40,898 nucleotides of DNA from Pirellulales bacterium (GTDB lineage: Bacteria; Planctomycetota; Planctomycetia; Pirellulales; Lacipirellulaceae), in assembly GCA_022448265.1 (NCBI GenBank), contig JAKVCC010000022.1, positions 16,150 to 57,047 of the forward strand. The letters run 5' to 3'. The position numbers were made by a program, and so were the translations under genes. Position 1 is the first letter of the stretch. Each line of letters begins with the position of its first letter. Positions 24,993 through 33,526 of this stretch are shown piece by piece. The notes below the pieces were generated by a model that was given only the letters and a program-made list of their open reading frames with translations, was not told the origin of the DNA and searched no databases.

Positions 24993-26852
24993 GTGTCCGA
25001 CTCCACGTTGCAATCCGAGGTTGATGCCGGCCGGGCCATTCCCCTCGTGCTGTTTTATCACCGCCACAAGCGCGTGTTTGCAACGCCCCTAGATGCCCGG
25101 CTAGAAATTGGTCGGCAACGGGCGGGAGAACCGAAACCTACGCGACGTTTGGATCGCTCCAACAGCGCGCGCATCGTACTGGCACCGCTGGACGATGTTG
25201 ACGTTTCCCGATCGCATCTGTCCTTGGAAATTCAACCCGATGGCCGATCCGTCCAGGTCAAGAATCTTAGCCGCACACAACCCGTGCAACTTTCGTCCGA
25301 CACCAAGCTCGAGCCCGGTAAAGAAATCCTGGCCGAGATTCCGTTGCTCGCGCAGTTCAGCGGCTATGCAGTTGGCGTCGAGCTGCCCGAAGACGAGGAC
25401 TTGGACCTGCAACCACTCCCGGAACGAACCATGGCGCCAACCCGGCAGTCTATGGAAACCGGGCTCAGCCGGCTCAATATCGACACGATGGACGAGCGGT
25501 TGCTCTTACGGTGGTTGGAAACGGTGCTGCGTGTTTTTCAAAGCGCTGCCAATTCACGCGACTTCCCAGAGTTGGCGGCCAAGGCCCTGGTAAAAATTGT
25601 CGGATTGGACGCCGCAGCGATGCTCGAGTGCGACAGCGAGGGACGGTGGCGTACGGCGGCCCTCCACTCCGTAGTGGAGGGACAAAATGAACACACGTGG
25701 GTGCCCAGCCAAACATTGCTTGCCCAAGTCCGCAAAGAAAAACGCACGTACCGGCATGTGCCAACCAACGTGCACGACATAACGCAGAGTTTGCAGAATG
25801 TGAGTGCCCTCGTCTCGGCACCCATTCTCGACAGGGCAGGAACCGTTGTAGGCGCGCTGTACGGCGATCGTCGAAGCTCACGGCAAAGCAGCGACTTTCC
25901 GGACATTAGCCCCTTTGAAGCAAAACTGGTGGAGGTCCTGGCGAGCGGTATCGCAGCGGGCCTCGCGCGAGTCAAAGAAGAACAAGCAGCCATGGCGGCG
26001 CGGGTCCAATTCGAACAATTCTTCACGCCACAATTGGCCGCTCAACTCGAGAAAGATCCTCAATTGCTCGAAGGACGTGGTGCACAGATTACTTTGGTGT
26101 TTGCCGACATTCGTAGCTTTAGCCGAATCAGCGAACGCCTGGGGCCAGCGCTGACGATGAGCCTGATTCAAGACACGATGGAAGCGCTCTCCGAATGTGT
26201 GCTGGCCTGCGATGGCGTGCTGGTTGACTACCTGGGCGATGAGCTCATGGCGATGTGGGGCGCTCCAATTGCGCAACTCAATCATGCCGATCTAGCGTGC
26301 CGCGCCGCCGCACAGATGCTACAGACGCTACCTGCTCTCAACGACCGCTGGAAAAACCTACTTGAAGCGCCCATGGAACTGGGTATTGGACTGAACTCGG
26401 GAACTGCCCACGTTGGCAATACTGGATCGCGACAAAAATTCAAGTACGGTCCGCTGGGCGACACCGTGAATATTGCCAGCCGAGTGGAGGGAGCCACCAA
26501 GTATTTTGGGGCCGAATGCCTTATTACCGGCACCACGCTAGCGGCCATGGAATCTAAACCCGTGACTCGGCGACTGGCGCGGGCCCGCGTCATCAACATC
26601 GAACAGCCACTGGACCTGCACGAGTTAAAGAGCACGCCGCCAGCCGACTGGCCGGAGCGCTGTCGCCGCTACACTGAGGCATTGGAGGCCTTAGAAATAC
26701 ATGCTTTCGACAGGGCCGACGGTCTGGCCAAGAAGCTCGCCACTGAGTTTCCCCAGGACCGGGCCGCCGCGTGTTTGGCTAGTCGGGTTGCCACAGCCAT
26801 ACAGAATGGCTCGACCGACGACACGGGCATCTGGTGCCTGCCTGGCAAATAG
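24993..26852 (+). CDS. FHA-GAF-class III adenylate/guanylate cyclase
   Basis: 619 residues, GTG start (no in-frame ATG nearby; no strong Shine-Dalgarno). Residues about 15-125 form an FHA domain (LEIGRQRAGEP, VSRSHLSLEIQPDG, VKNLSR), which binds phosphothreonine. About 165-335 is a GAF domain (LDAAAMLECDSEGRW, VSAPILDRAGTVVGALYGD). About 365-545 is the cyclase homology domain: metal Asp in VFADIRSFSRISE and in VDYLGDELMAMWGAP, and the purine/transition-state residues in FKYGPLGDTVNIASRVEG. The catalytic set looks complete, so it should make cAMP (or cGMP) in the cytoplasm in response to a kinase signal and a small ligand. It forms a single-gene unit. Confidence 0.92.
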   Translation: MSDSTLQSEVDAGRAIPLVLFYHRHKRVFATPLDARLEIGRQRAGEPKPTRRLDRSNSARIVLAPLDDVDVSRSHLSLEIQPDGRSVQVKNLSRTQPVQLSSDTKLEPGKEILAEIPLLAQFSGYAVGVELPEDEDLDLQPLPERTMAPTRQSMETGLSRLNIDTMDERLLLRWLETVLRVFQSAANSRDFPELAAKALVKIVGLDAAAMLECDSEGRWRTAALHSVVEGQNEHTWVPSQTLLAQVRKEKRTYRHVPTNVHDITQSLQNVSALVSAPILDRAGTVVGALYGDRRSSRQSSDFPDISPFEAKLVEVLASGIAAGLARVKEEQAAMAARVQFEQFFTPQLAAQLEKDPQLLEGRGAQITLVFADIRSFSRISERLGPALTMSLIQDTMEALSECVLACDGVLVDYLGDELMAMWGAPIAQLNHADLACRAAAQMLQTLPALNDRWKNLLEAPMELGIGLNSGTAHVGNTGSRQKFKYGPLGDTVNIASRVEGATKYFGAECLITGTTLAAMESKPVTRRLARARVINIEQPLDLHELKSTPPADWPERCRRYTEALEALEIHAFDRADGLAKKLATEFPQDRAAACLASRVATAIQNGSTDDTGIWCLPGK

Positions 26853-27030
26853 CCCGGGTAGAAATCCACAAGCGCCCGCTCCACTTGCCGACAATCGGCA
26901 GTCTGGGTATATTCTCCGATCTACTTTGATCTAAATTGCCGATCAGTGGTTGCCTGCAAATCCGGTTTCCGCTGATCGCGCGGCCCTCCAGCGGTGGAAA
27001 GGGTCGTAGTTGCGTTAGTTTTTTTTATGA

Positions 27031-27104
27031 GGCGCCGTAGCTCAATTGGTTAGAGCACCGGACTGTCGATCCGGAGGTTGCGGGTTCGATTCCCGTCGGC
27101 GTCG
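27031..27104 (+). tRNA. tRNA-Asp (anticodon GTC)
   Basis: GGCGCCG pairs with CGGCGTC as the acceptor stem. The D-arm is AGCTCAATTGGTTAGAGC. The anticodon stem CCGGA/TCCGG encloses CTGTCGA with anticodon GTC. The T-arm is GCGGGTTCGATTCCCGT. CCA is not encoded. An integrase relic runs into its 3' end from the opposite strand. Confidence 0.96.
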
Positions 27105-27286
27105 CTTGTTTTTAAGAGTTTAGGAGATTCGGCTTTCCAGGTGTCACCCAAAGTGTCACCTACGGCCCCCCATAATTCCTCTGCCGTGGCGTCAGCGTTC
27201 TCGCCGACGTAGAACTTCATCGTCGTTTCGATCTTCGCGGGCCTCATCATTTCTTTCAGGATGGGCAGCATCGCTCCGCTGGTTTA
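27050..27286 (-). pseudogene. Tyrosine recombinase C-terminal relic 4, reading into tRNA-Asp
   Basis: The best preserved of the four relics: MLPILKEMMRPAKIETTMKF, YVGENADATAEELWGAVGDT, KAESPKLLKT, then tRNA antisense (NRTRNLRID). (R/P)..I.TTM.(F/Y)YV is the region of the catalytic Tyr; the hydroxyl-bearing Tyr would be in KFYV. Everything upstream is missing, and the remaining upstream sequence is the left arm of leader cassette D. Confidence 0.68.
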
Positions 27287-27492
27287 CAGCACTAACGGGC
27301 CTAACGAGTTGCCAATAATCCAATGGCAGACTTGGGCGTTATCCGGCGGAATATCAACCAAGGGACGTTTTCACAGAAGAAAACGCGGTTGGCGCGTTCC
27401 GTTGCATAACTTTTGCATGAAAAATTTGCAAACACCCAGGTGGTTTTATACACTTAGCTAAGTTTCGGGCTCAGAAACATAAAGGAGCACTA

Positions 27493-27546
27493 ATGGGTCC
27501 AGCAACTACCGCGAAGAGGCAAAAAAGCCGCCGATGCTTTGTGTAA
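27493..27546 (+). CDS. Leader micro-ORF D
   Basis: Encodes MGPATTAKRQKSRRCFV, 17 residues and basic. GGAG at 27484-27487 gives a good spacing. Its stop codon TAA (27544-27546) falls in the inner stem/loop junction of the following hairpin, so a translating ribosome would cover the 5' arm. Confidence 0.5.
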   Translation: MGPATTAKRQKSRRCFV

Positions 27547-27575
27547 TTACTGGCCAAGGTGACGGTGGATTTTTT
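27528..27575 (+). terminator. Hairpin with T-run inside leader D
   Basis: The outer stem CCGCCG (27528-27533) pairs with CGGTGG (27563-27568) by five Watson-Crick pairs and one G-T. The inner arm CTTTG (from 27537) pairs with CAAGG (to 27559). Six T follow at 27570-27575. Same position and layout as in copy A. Confidence 0.62.
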
Positions 27576-27753
27576 GTGCAACTGCCCGCGCAAGATTCGA
27601 AAAATTGTTGTCTAGATTCCATAGGAAGAGCAGGTGGTTTGCAGTGCAGGTCTATCTCATCGTGTATCCGATGGAAATTTTAAGCAGTCAACTAGTCGGG
27701 GCATTATCATTTACGCATGCAGTTGAGCGGACTTGCGAATTGGAGGAGCAGTG

Positions 27754-29154
27754 ATGTGGGTAGGTGCGAGAGAGAAATGTGACTCTAAGATCAGTCTCCT
27801 CGCCGGGATCGTCCTGTTTGCGGCCTGCGTCAATCCGACGCCAGCACAAGGCGCGGTAGTTTTTCTCTCTAAGGACGCACCTGACTGGAACCAGCCCTAC
27901 CAGTACGCTGCGCCCAATGGACCGGGCCCGAATCCGAGTTTGGGTTCGGATCCGTTCGACGCATGGTGTGCGCCTACCTCGGCCGCGAACCTTCTGGGTT
28001 ATTGGGAAGACGCGCACGGTCTTGCGGTGGCAGACGGGTTCGCCTTTTCCGCGGGTCCAAGTTCTGTCCCCTGGCCTAGCCTTGCGATCTGGCATGACCG
28101 TTCGCTCGGAGATCCCCGGTCTCCGGCCGGTCCTGCACCCACGTTGACTCCCAACGATCTGGGCTGGTGGATGGACACCAATCACCAGGGTTATTCAGGC
28201 TGGGGGAACGGCCCGCATACGGGTACGTATGTCAAGGATGTCCATGCGGGCTTGTACGAGCTATTGCAGGAACTCGCTTTAGTAGTGCCGGGGCTTCCGC
28301 CCTCGTGGAATACCGCCACTCGCGGTGCTGGTATCGCTGTGGGGACGACGGCGAGCGGCGCTTCGGCGAGCCTTCATGCCTCTGCAACCTCAGCGTGGGC
28401 CGAGATCGTGGATGAGATTAAATTCGACAGACCGGTGGTGGTTCACTGGTCCCACTGGAATCTGACAGCGGTAGGCCAACTCATCCCAGGAACCGGTACG
28501 GGAAACGAAGCGGCCTACGGGGGAACTTATTACACATTTGCAGGCGGGCCGCATTCCGAAGATCCATGGGGGAACGATGAAGAGTGGTACACCGACGGCG
28601 ACTATGCGGGCTTGAATTTAGGGCATACCACTACAGCGGTGGGCTTCATTCAAGCCGGTGATCCGGAAGATCTCTTTGCACCTGCAAATCCGACGAACTG
28701 GGTGATCGTGCACGACAATGTCCTTGGAACCCCTCGAAATGTCATCGTGCCACTTTCGAATATCGAGTATGCGTCGGGAAGCTGGGTCGCGAACACCACT
28801 GCAAGCCATTCGCCTGTGATTCCCGACCCGGCAGATTTGAACTTGGACGGTATAGTCGATAGCTTGGATCTCGGTATTCTGCTGGGAACCTTTGGGACGG
28901 TGGGGACTCCGAGTACGGGGGAGCTCAACGGCACTCCACCGGTCGATAGTCTGGACCTTGGGATCCTGCTGGCCGCCTTCGGGACCCCACCGCTGGGCGC
29001 TGCAACCGTCGCTGTGCCAGAGCCGTCTACCCTTGTGTTGCTAGCCAGCCTGGCTGCGCACAGCCTGTTCTCTCGGCGCAGACGGAATGGCCTGATCGAA
29101 TCAAATCACAAATTTTGTCGACGTCCCATCGGAATTCCCCCCGATTCTGTGTGA
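27754..29154 (+). CDS. Secreted C39-like peptidase-fold protein with dockerin-like and PEP-CTERM tail
   Basis: 466 residues from ATG 27754; GGAGGA at 27742 favours this start or the GTG just before. Signal peptide about 1-33. Residues about 65-330 look like a C39-like/papain-type fold: candidate Cys72 in DAWCAPTSAANLLGYW, candidate His in LGHTTTAVGF, and NWVIVHDN near the end. Two dockerin-like units follow (DLNLDGIVDSLDLGILL, PVDSLDLGILLAAFGT), then VPEPSTLVLLASLAAHSLFS and RRRR, plus about 25 extra residues. It may cleave or bind peptides at the surface; activity is inferred. The 3' 275 bp closely resemble those of the gene at 1-1860. Confidence 0.83.
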   Translation: MWVGAREKCDSKISLLAGIVLFAACVNPTPAQGAVVFLSKDAPDWNQPYQYAAPNGPGPNPSLGSDPFDAWCAPTSAANLLGYWEDAHGLAVADGFAFSAGPSSVPWPSLAIWHDRSLGDPRSPAGPAPTLTPNDLGWWMDTNHQGYSGWGNGPHTGTYVKDVHAGLYELLQELALVVPGLPPSWNTATRGAGIAVGTTASGASASLHASATSAWAEIVDEIKFDRPVVVHWSHWNLTAVGQLIPGTGTGNEAAYGGTYYTFAGGPHSEDPWGNDEEWYTDGDYAGLNLGHTTTAVGFIQAGDPEDLFAPANPTNWVIVHDNVLGTPRNVIVPLSNIEYASGSWVANTTASHSPVIPDPADLNLDGIVDSLDLGILLGTFGTVGTPSTGELNGTPPVDSLDLGILLAAFGTPPLGAATVAVPEPSTLVLLASLAAHSLFSRRRRNGLIESNHKFCRRPIGIPPDSV

Positions 29155-30133
29155 CTCCAGCATATCGCCCCATTAGGCCCATCACCAAACCATCGACCTG
29201 CGCAGGTCAAACAACCTCGCCAGCAATTCGGTGCTCACCAGCAACTTCAGGACGCACTTCAGGTCGACGTGCAGGTACAACACCTCGCTGCCTGTCGTCC
29301 GCTTAGCGTCTATGGAGAGCAAATCCTCTGATTTGCTAGGCAGCCCTCAGAGTGGTGGAAATACGTCATCTAGCCAACACCTCTCAACGCCATAGGCGAA
29401 ACGGTCATGCCAGTTCAACACTGAGCCGATCGAGGTTTCCGCCAAAACCAGTGGACTTTTCGACACCTGTGCAAGAGGGTACTTGCGCCGCAGAGTGGAC
29501 GCTCAATGGACGATACACGTATTGCAGTTGGACGGGTAAGGTTTGCGGGTGCCCACCGGCGACTTCCGCCGTTGAACCGCTGTACGCAATACTTATGGTC
29601 CATAACTGGTTCACTCGGCTACCTGCCCAGCGGGTCCGGCCGCCCAGCCGGTCGTCGCGCCACCAACAAGGCTCATTCAGAGAACCCACATCTTTGCACA
29701 CGCACATTTCTCGCCGGTCAACTTCATCGCAGGCAATACTCCTGTCCTTCTAAAACGTCTGTCAAAACCACGCCATCTTTCTTTTGGTTATCATAGCCGA
29801 TTTCAAGGTCAAAACCATGCACACGCACACGTTCGAGCTGCAGTCCCGAACATTAAATCTCAGAAATACTGTGTCAAATGCTTTTAGCACCAGCCTAAGT
29901 GAGAGGCTTATGGCTAAGGGTTCCGCTGTCCTTCTGCAGTGAGGCCATAGGCCGCCAGAGCAGGGCGGGGCAGACCGATTGTGCCGGCTGCACCGATGAA
30001 GTCCGCTAGAAGCTGCGGCGGGTGACGAGTCCCGCAGTGGTGACAGGCTCTTTTGCGACCTATTATTGTACAGTGGTAAACCTGCCCGGTCCGTCGTGCG
30101 AACAATCTAGCACCCACCTCCAAAACGAACGAC
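29155..30133. other. 980 bp without a recognisable gene
   Basis: Several short frames exist on both strands but none shows a start with ribosome binding site, a known domain or consistent composition. The stretch 29180-29300 (frame NNLASNSVLTSNFRTHFRST) looks like worn coding sequence of unknown origin. Confidence 0.35.
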
Positions 30134-30283
30134 ATGGCTGGCGATTCGGTTCAAGCGATATTGCACGAGTCGTGGGCCTGGTTTAATAGACTTAGTCAGG
30201 TCGAGTGGATGATTCTCCTCGCATTCGCAGCCGGACTGGGATTTCTTTGCTTGCGCGGCTTCAAGGGTCACGGCAACATTTAA
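30134..30283 (+). CDS. Small single-span membrane protein
   Basis: 49 residues: MAGDSVQAILHESWAWFNRL, a hydrophobic span WMILLAFAAGLGFLCL, then a basic end RGFKGHGNI. One membrane helix with the positive end inside is likely. It lies 76 bp before the GGDEF protein on the same strand. No clear Shine-Dalgarno. Family not recognised. Confidence 0.5.
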   Translation: MAGDSVQAILHESWAWFNRLSQVEWMILLAFAAGLGFLCLRGFKGHGNI

Positions 30284-30359
30284 GATGCCATCAGACCTCG
30301 ATTTCTCCCAACCCGAAAGACAACCTTGCTTTAACATCTATTTTTGAAACAACCCCATA

Positions 30360-31286
30360 ATGGCACACTTGGCAATGTCTGACGTTTTCCACACCTATCT
30401 CGCCGACACAGTCGCGCTGGCCGCCGTTGCGCTGATCGGCTACCTGTTTGGACATCGCACCACAAGATCGACCAATGTTTTTGAAAACGGCAAGCTCCAG
30501 CAAGAGTCGTCCCGTGCGACACTAGTTGCCCAAGAGCTGCAACAAATTGCCACGCGTATTCGCCAAGACCTGGCCTCCCATCAGACCAATATTGCCCGTT
30601 TCAGAGCCCGGTTGGACAACCTACAGGACGATAGTAGCGATGAGGGCTGGCAAAAGCTGCGAGCTGAAGCGGAAACGCTTCTTGTTCCAACCATGAAGTT
30701 GACTACCGACTTGTCGATGGCCTACGACCAACTTAGAAAAAAAACGTTACTGCTGATGGACGTTGCCGGCTCACGTACAGATCCCCAAACTGGGATTCAC
30801 AATCGGCGTGCAATGGAAGAGCAACTCGACATGCTGTTTTCGCTCCATGAGCAACATGATAGTCGTTTTTCGCTGACACTGTTTAGCGTCGATTGGAGCG
30901 TCATGCAGACGGACGGTTCTGACCAACTGCTGCGCACCTTTGCTGAATTGCTAAATCATTGTGCTCGCGATACCGACGTCGTGGCGAGGTACAGCGCCGA
31001 TGAGTTTGTTGTGCTGATGCCACAAACCAGTTTGGCCGGCGCCACCATTTTTAGTGAGCGCTTGTTGCGGCGAATCCATAGCGAACTCCAATTGGACCTA
31101 GCGGGAGGAATCGTGGAGGTCCAGAAAGATGAAGACGCTGAGAAAATGTTGTCTCGCGCCGACTCAGCTCTCTACAGTGCGCGGGCTGATGGCACAAGCT
31201 GCCTCTATCAGCACCTCGGCCCGAATATCCTTCCCCAGGCGGTAGAAACAGGCCTCGCTCTGGCGTCCGCCGAAACGGCGATCTAG
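30360..31286 (+). CDS. Membrane-anchored GGDEF-type protein with degenerate active site
   Basis: 308 residues (or from the second ATG at 30375). One N-terminal membrane segment (LADTVALAAVALIGYLFGH), a coiled-coil linker (about 45-130) and a GGDEF domain starting at TDPQTGIHNRRAMEEQL. The A-site motif reads SADEF instead of GG(D/E)EF (about 213-217), so both glycines that hold the GTP phosphate are lost. Diguanylate cyclase activity is unlikely; a role as a GTP sensor or structural domain is possible. The upstream small membrane protein may share the transcript. Confidence 0.82.
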   Translation: MAHLAMSDVFHTYLADTVALAAVALIGYLFGHRTTRSTNVFENGKLQQESSRATLVAQELQQIATRIRQDLASHQTNIARFRARLDNLQDDSSDEGWQKLRAEAETLLVPTMKLTTDLSMAYDQLRKKTLLLMDVAGSRTDPQTGIHNRRAMEEQLDMLFSLHEQHDSRFSLTLFSVDWSVMQTDGSDQLLRTFAELLNHCARDTDVVARYSADEFVVLMPQTSLAGATIFSERLLRRIHSELQLDLAGGIVEVQKDEDAEKMLSRADSALYSARADGTSCLYQHLGPNILPQAVETGLALASAETAI

Positions 31287-31291
31287 CCTGC

Positions 31292-31453
31292 CTATCGCAG
31301 GGCGATTCCGCTACGAGCCTGCAACTGGCTTGCTCGCACCGCGTGAGCCTGCGCGATTCCATCCTCGATATATTCCCAGGATGTGCGGCCACGCTCTCGA
31401 AAACGCTCGGGGTATTGGGGCCTTGGCCAAGGGCTGGCTACCCAAACTGGCAT
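31292..31453 (-). CDS. Possible small protein
   Basis: 53 residues: MPVWVASPWPRPQYPERFRE, then GRTSWEYIEDGIAQAHAVRA. The composition looks like a real helical protein; GGG lies before the ATG. It converges tail to tail with the GGDEF gene. Family not recognised. Confidence 0.35.
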   Translation of the reverse strand: MPVWVASPWPRPQYPERFRERGRTSWEYIEDGIAQAHAVRASQLQARSGIALR

Positions 31454-31622
31454 GTCCCTGGAGCAGGCCCTTCGGCATTCAAGTTGACGCTTTTTATTCT
31501 CATACCTTACATTAGAGGTACTTGAGGCCAGGGGATTGCGGAGAATCATGGAACTGGAAGCGACCCACCCCCTGCAGCCATCGCACATCTTGTTGGTCGC
31601 GTCTGATTAAAAGGAGATCGCC

Positions 31623-31949
31623 ATGCCGTTATTTGAAGTGGAAACGGACAGTCACATCATCATCACCTGGGCTAGCAATAATGACGAGGCGACCGCCGCC
31701 GTGGCCCAGGCCTATCCCAACGACTCCGTAATTCGGATGACCAAGCGGCCACGCGACACGTGGGTAATTTCTAAAGCAGCGCTGGGCATTGGCGGAAAGG
31801 AACTGGACCCCTGCAATACCGCCAGAGATTGCCTGTCTAAGGCAGAAGGTGACAAGGTTCACGCCATTCGCCTCTACATGCACGAAACGGGCGTCGATCT
31901 TGAACAAGCACGGAAAGCAGTTGAATCGAACATGGTCATGGGCTGGTAA
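31623..31949 (+). CDS. L7/L12-C-terminal-like protein
   Basis: 108 residues with AAAGGAG well placed before the ATG. The C-terminal part DKVHAIRLYMHETGVDLEQA, RKAVE resembles the ribosomal L7/L12 C-terminal fold (K..AI...R..TG..L.EAK..VE). The N-terminal part (FEVETDSHIIITWASNNDEA) is unfamiliar. In L7/L12 this fold binds translation GTPases; here it may be a generic protein-binding module. A single gene. Confidence 0.62.
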   Translation: MPLFEVETDSHIIITWASNNDEATAAVAQAYPNDSVIRMTKRPRDTWVISKAALGIGGKELDPCNTARDCLSKAEGDKVHAIRLYMHETGVDLEQARKAVESNMVMGW

Positions 31950-32066
31950 GCGTATTACGTGCGCTTAGGCCCATGGAGACATGCGAACACCTTGGGCCCG
32001 CTGCCAGCCACGGCTACTCGCTTAGTCGCCATGGATTTTGCGATATTAGCTTTTCGAGAAGATACG

Positions 32067-33077
32067 CTACCGGTAACGCGGTTGCGGGGCCGAGACGGCG
32101 GGCGGCCTGTAGCTTTGCGGATTGTAGCCTGAATTGGAATCAGGTGCTTCCGGTCGCGAAGCCAACTCTAGGGATGCCTGGGGATAATCGCCGGTGCCTC
32201 CCGGTCGATAGGGTGCAGTCGCGGTAGTTGGCGTAGGCGTGATCGGGCCGCCTTGCACCAGTGCGGGTGGAATTAGCCCGGTGGTGGGAGCAGGATTTTC
32301 GTACCGGCTTCCAACAGGAGCGCTAGGAGCTGGTGTTCCGTGATTTGCCGTCAGATTTGCTGCCGGGTTTTCTGAAAATCCCGCAGCGGGCGCAGCCTCT
32401 CCCGAGGTGGCAACCACCTCCTGCTCGGAAGAAGACGTGGCCGCCCTGTACCGGCTTCCATCGCTTGCAAACGGGGCAGCCGGTTGCGCAGCCAGCGCTG
32501 CCGAGTTAAAACCGGCTGCAGTTGCAGCAATCGGCTCAGCGTAACGATCTCGCGAAGGACTGCTGGCAGCAACCGCTGTTCCTGCTCCCCTGGAGGCCGC
32601 CGGCGGTACAGCATGCGGGTTGTACGGCATGCCAACCGTCCCCAAGCTTTGGGAAGTATCATGTGCAGCCACCGCAGCCTGCGGCGAGGCCACCGGCGCA
32701 CCGCTGGCAGATGCTGTGCTTGGGTACCCTGTGCTGGGGTACGCTGTGCTCGGATAGGCGGTCCCGGGGTAGGCAGCTGGCGACGTGCTAGCCACGATTG
32801 GATTCGCCGATGTCGGTGGGACGTTGGGTACAAATGGCGCGGCCGCACCACCACCCCCATCGACTTCTGTGGTGATGTTAAGGTCGGTAGATGCCAAACT
32901 TTCTACCCGTTTTGCGGTATCGGAAGGCAGCGCCGGTGCGGAGTGGGCCATTACTGCCGAATCGGCGGTCCCGTTGCCCACTGTTTTCCACCACGCCATC
33001 TTACTAGCCGTTTTGCAACCCGCGGTGCCCAAACCCATAATGATTGTCAGACTCGCGGCAAGAATCTTTGTACGCAT
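32067..33077 (-). CDS. Lipoprotein with Pro/Ala/Ser/Tyr-rich low-complexity body
   Basis: 336 residues from ATG 33077, chosen because a lipoprotein signal starts there (MRTKILAASLTIIMGLGTAG, then Cys) and GGAAG precedes it; the frame is open 39 codons further upstream without such a signal. The mature protein is disordered-looking, with a tandem AYPGT-AYPST-AYPST-GYPST run (DNA near 32716-32775) and scattered SRY motifs (GSRYRAA, GSRYENP, QPRYR). No domain recognised. Probably anchored in the inner or outer membrane and facing the periplasm. Confidence 0.72.
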   Translation of the reverse strand: MRTKILAASLTIIMGLGTAGCKTASKMAWWKTVGNGTADSAVMAHSAPALPSDTAKRVESLASTDLNITTEVDGGGGAAAPFVPNVPPTSANPIVASTSPAAYPGTAYPSTAYPSTGYPSTASASGAPVASPQAAVAAHDTSQSLGTVGMPYNPHAVPPAASRGAGTAVAASSPSRDRYAEPIAATAAGFNSAALAAQPAAPFASDGSRYRAATSSSEQEVVATSGEAAPAAGFSENPAANLTANHGTPAPSAPVGSRYENPAPTTGLIPPALVQGGPITPTPTTATAPYRPGGTGDYPQASLELASRPEAPDSNSGYNPQSYRPPAVSAPQPRYR

Positions 33078-33526
33078 GGCTTCCGTGCCCTGATTGGTTA
33101 TCGAGATGCTATTGAAGTTTGGGACGACGGCCACATCTATTGCTACAGGGGCAATCGGGATGACGTCGGCCAATAGTTGATGACCGCAAAGCAATTATTA
33201 CGGACAATCCGCAAAACTGGTACATTTTCACAATGTCGGCAATTGGACCTTGAATCGGCCACAAAATCTTTCGGACCCCGCATCGGAACGTTCCCATCAA
33301 AGCCGAGCGCTCCGCGAGGCGCAGTTCAGCGCCCGTTGCAAGTCAAAAAAACCACGGGGCGGAATTATAGAAGGAGCCCCAGAGGGGTCAATGGCAGTGC
33401 CGCCCATGCTAGCACAAGGCTGGATGGAAAGACTGGCCCACAGCCTGAACACACGACCACCGACAGTTTCAAGTTTGGCAATCGCCCCCTGGATATCAAG
33501 CTAGCGGCACCCAAGGTTCGCGGCGG
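33078..33526. other. Intergenic region between the lipoprotein and SOD genes
   Basis: No gene supported in this stretch on either strand. Confidence 0.35.

Larger units (their letters stand above)
27302..27592 (+). repeat. Leader cassette, copy D (promoter, micro-ORF, terminator hairpin)
   Basis: The left arm TTGCCAATAATCCAATGGCA and GGGCGTTATCC matches A and C. Then TTGGCGCGTTCCGTTGCATA, promoter TTGCAA (27426-27431), 17 bp, TACACT (27449-27454), AAAGGAG, micro-ORF at 27493, hairpin and six T at 27528-27575, and the shared end GTGCAACTGCCCGCGCAA. It stands 160 bp before the C39-like PEP-CTERM gene. Confidence 0.82.

Noticed and set aside
29914-30135. Minus-strand frame with CHHCGTRH, possible zinc protein
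   Set aside because: One Cys/His cluster only, no second pair, no ribosome binding site, and it abuts the better-supported small membrane gene on the other strand.
32484-33176. Plus-strand frame opposite the lipoprotein
   Set aside because: It is antisense to a gene with a clear lipoprotein signal; Cys/Arg-rich composition typical of shadows.
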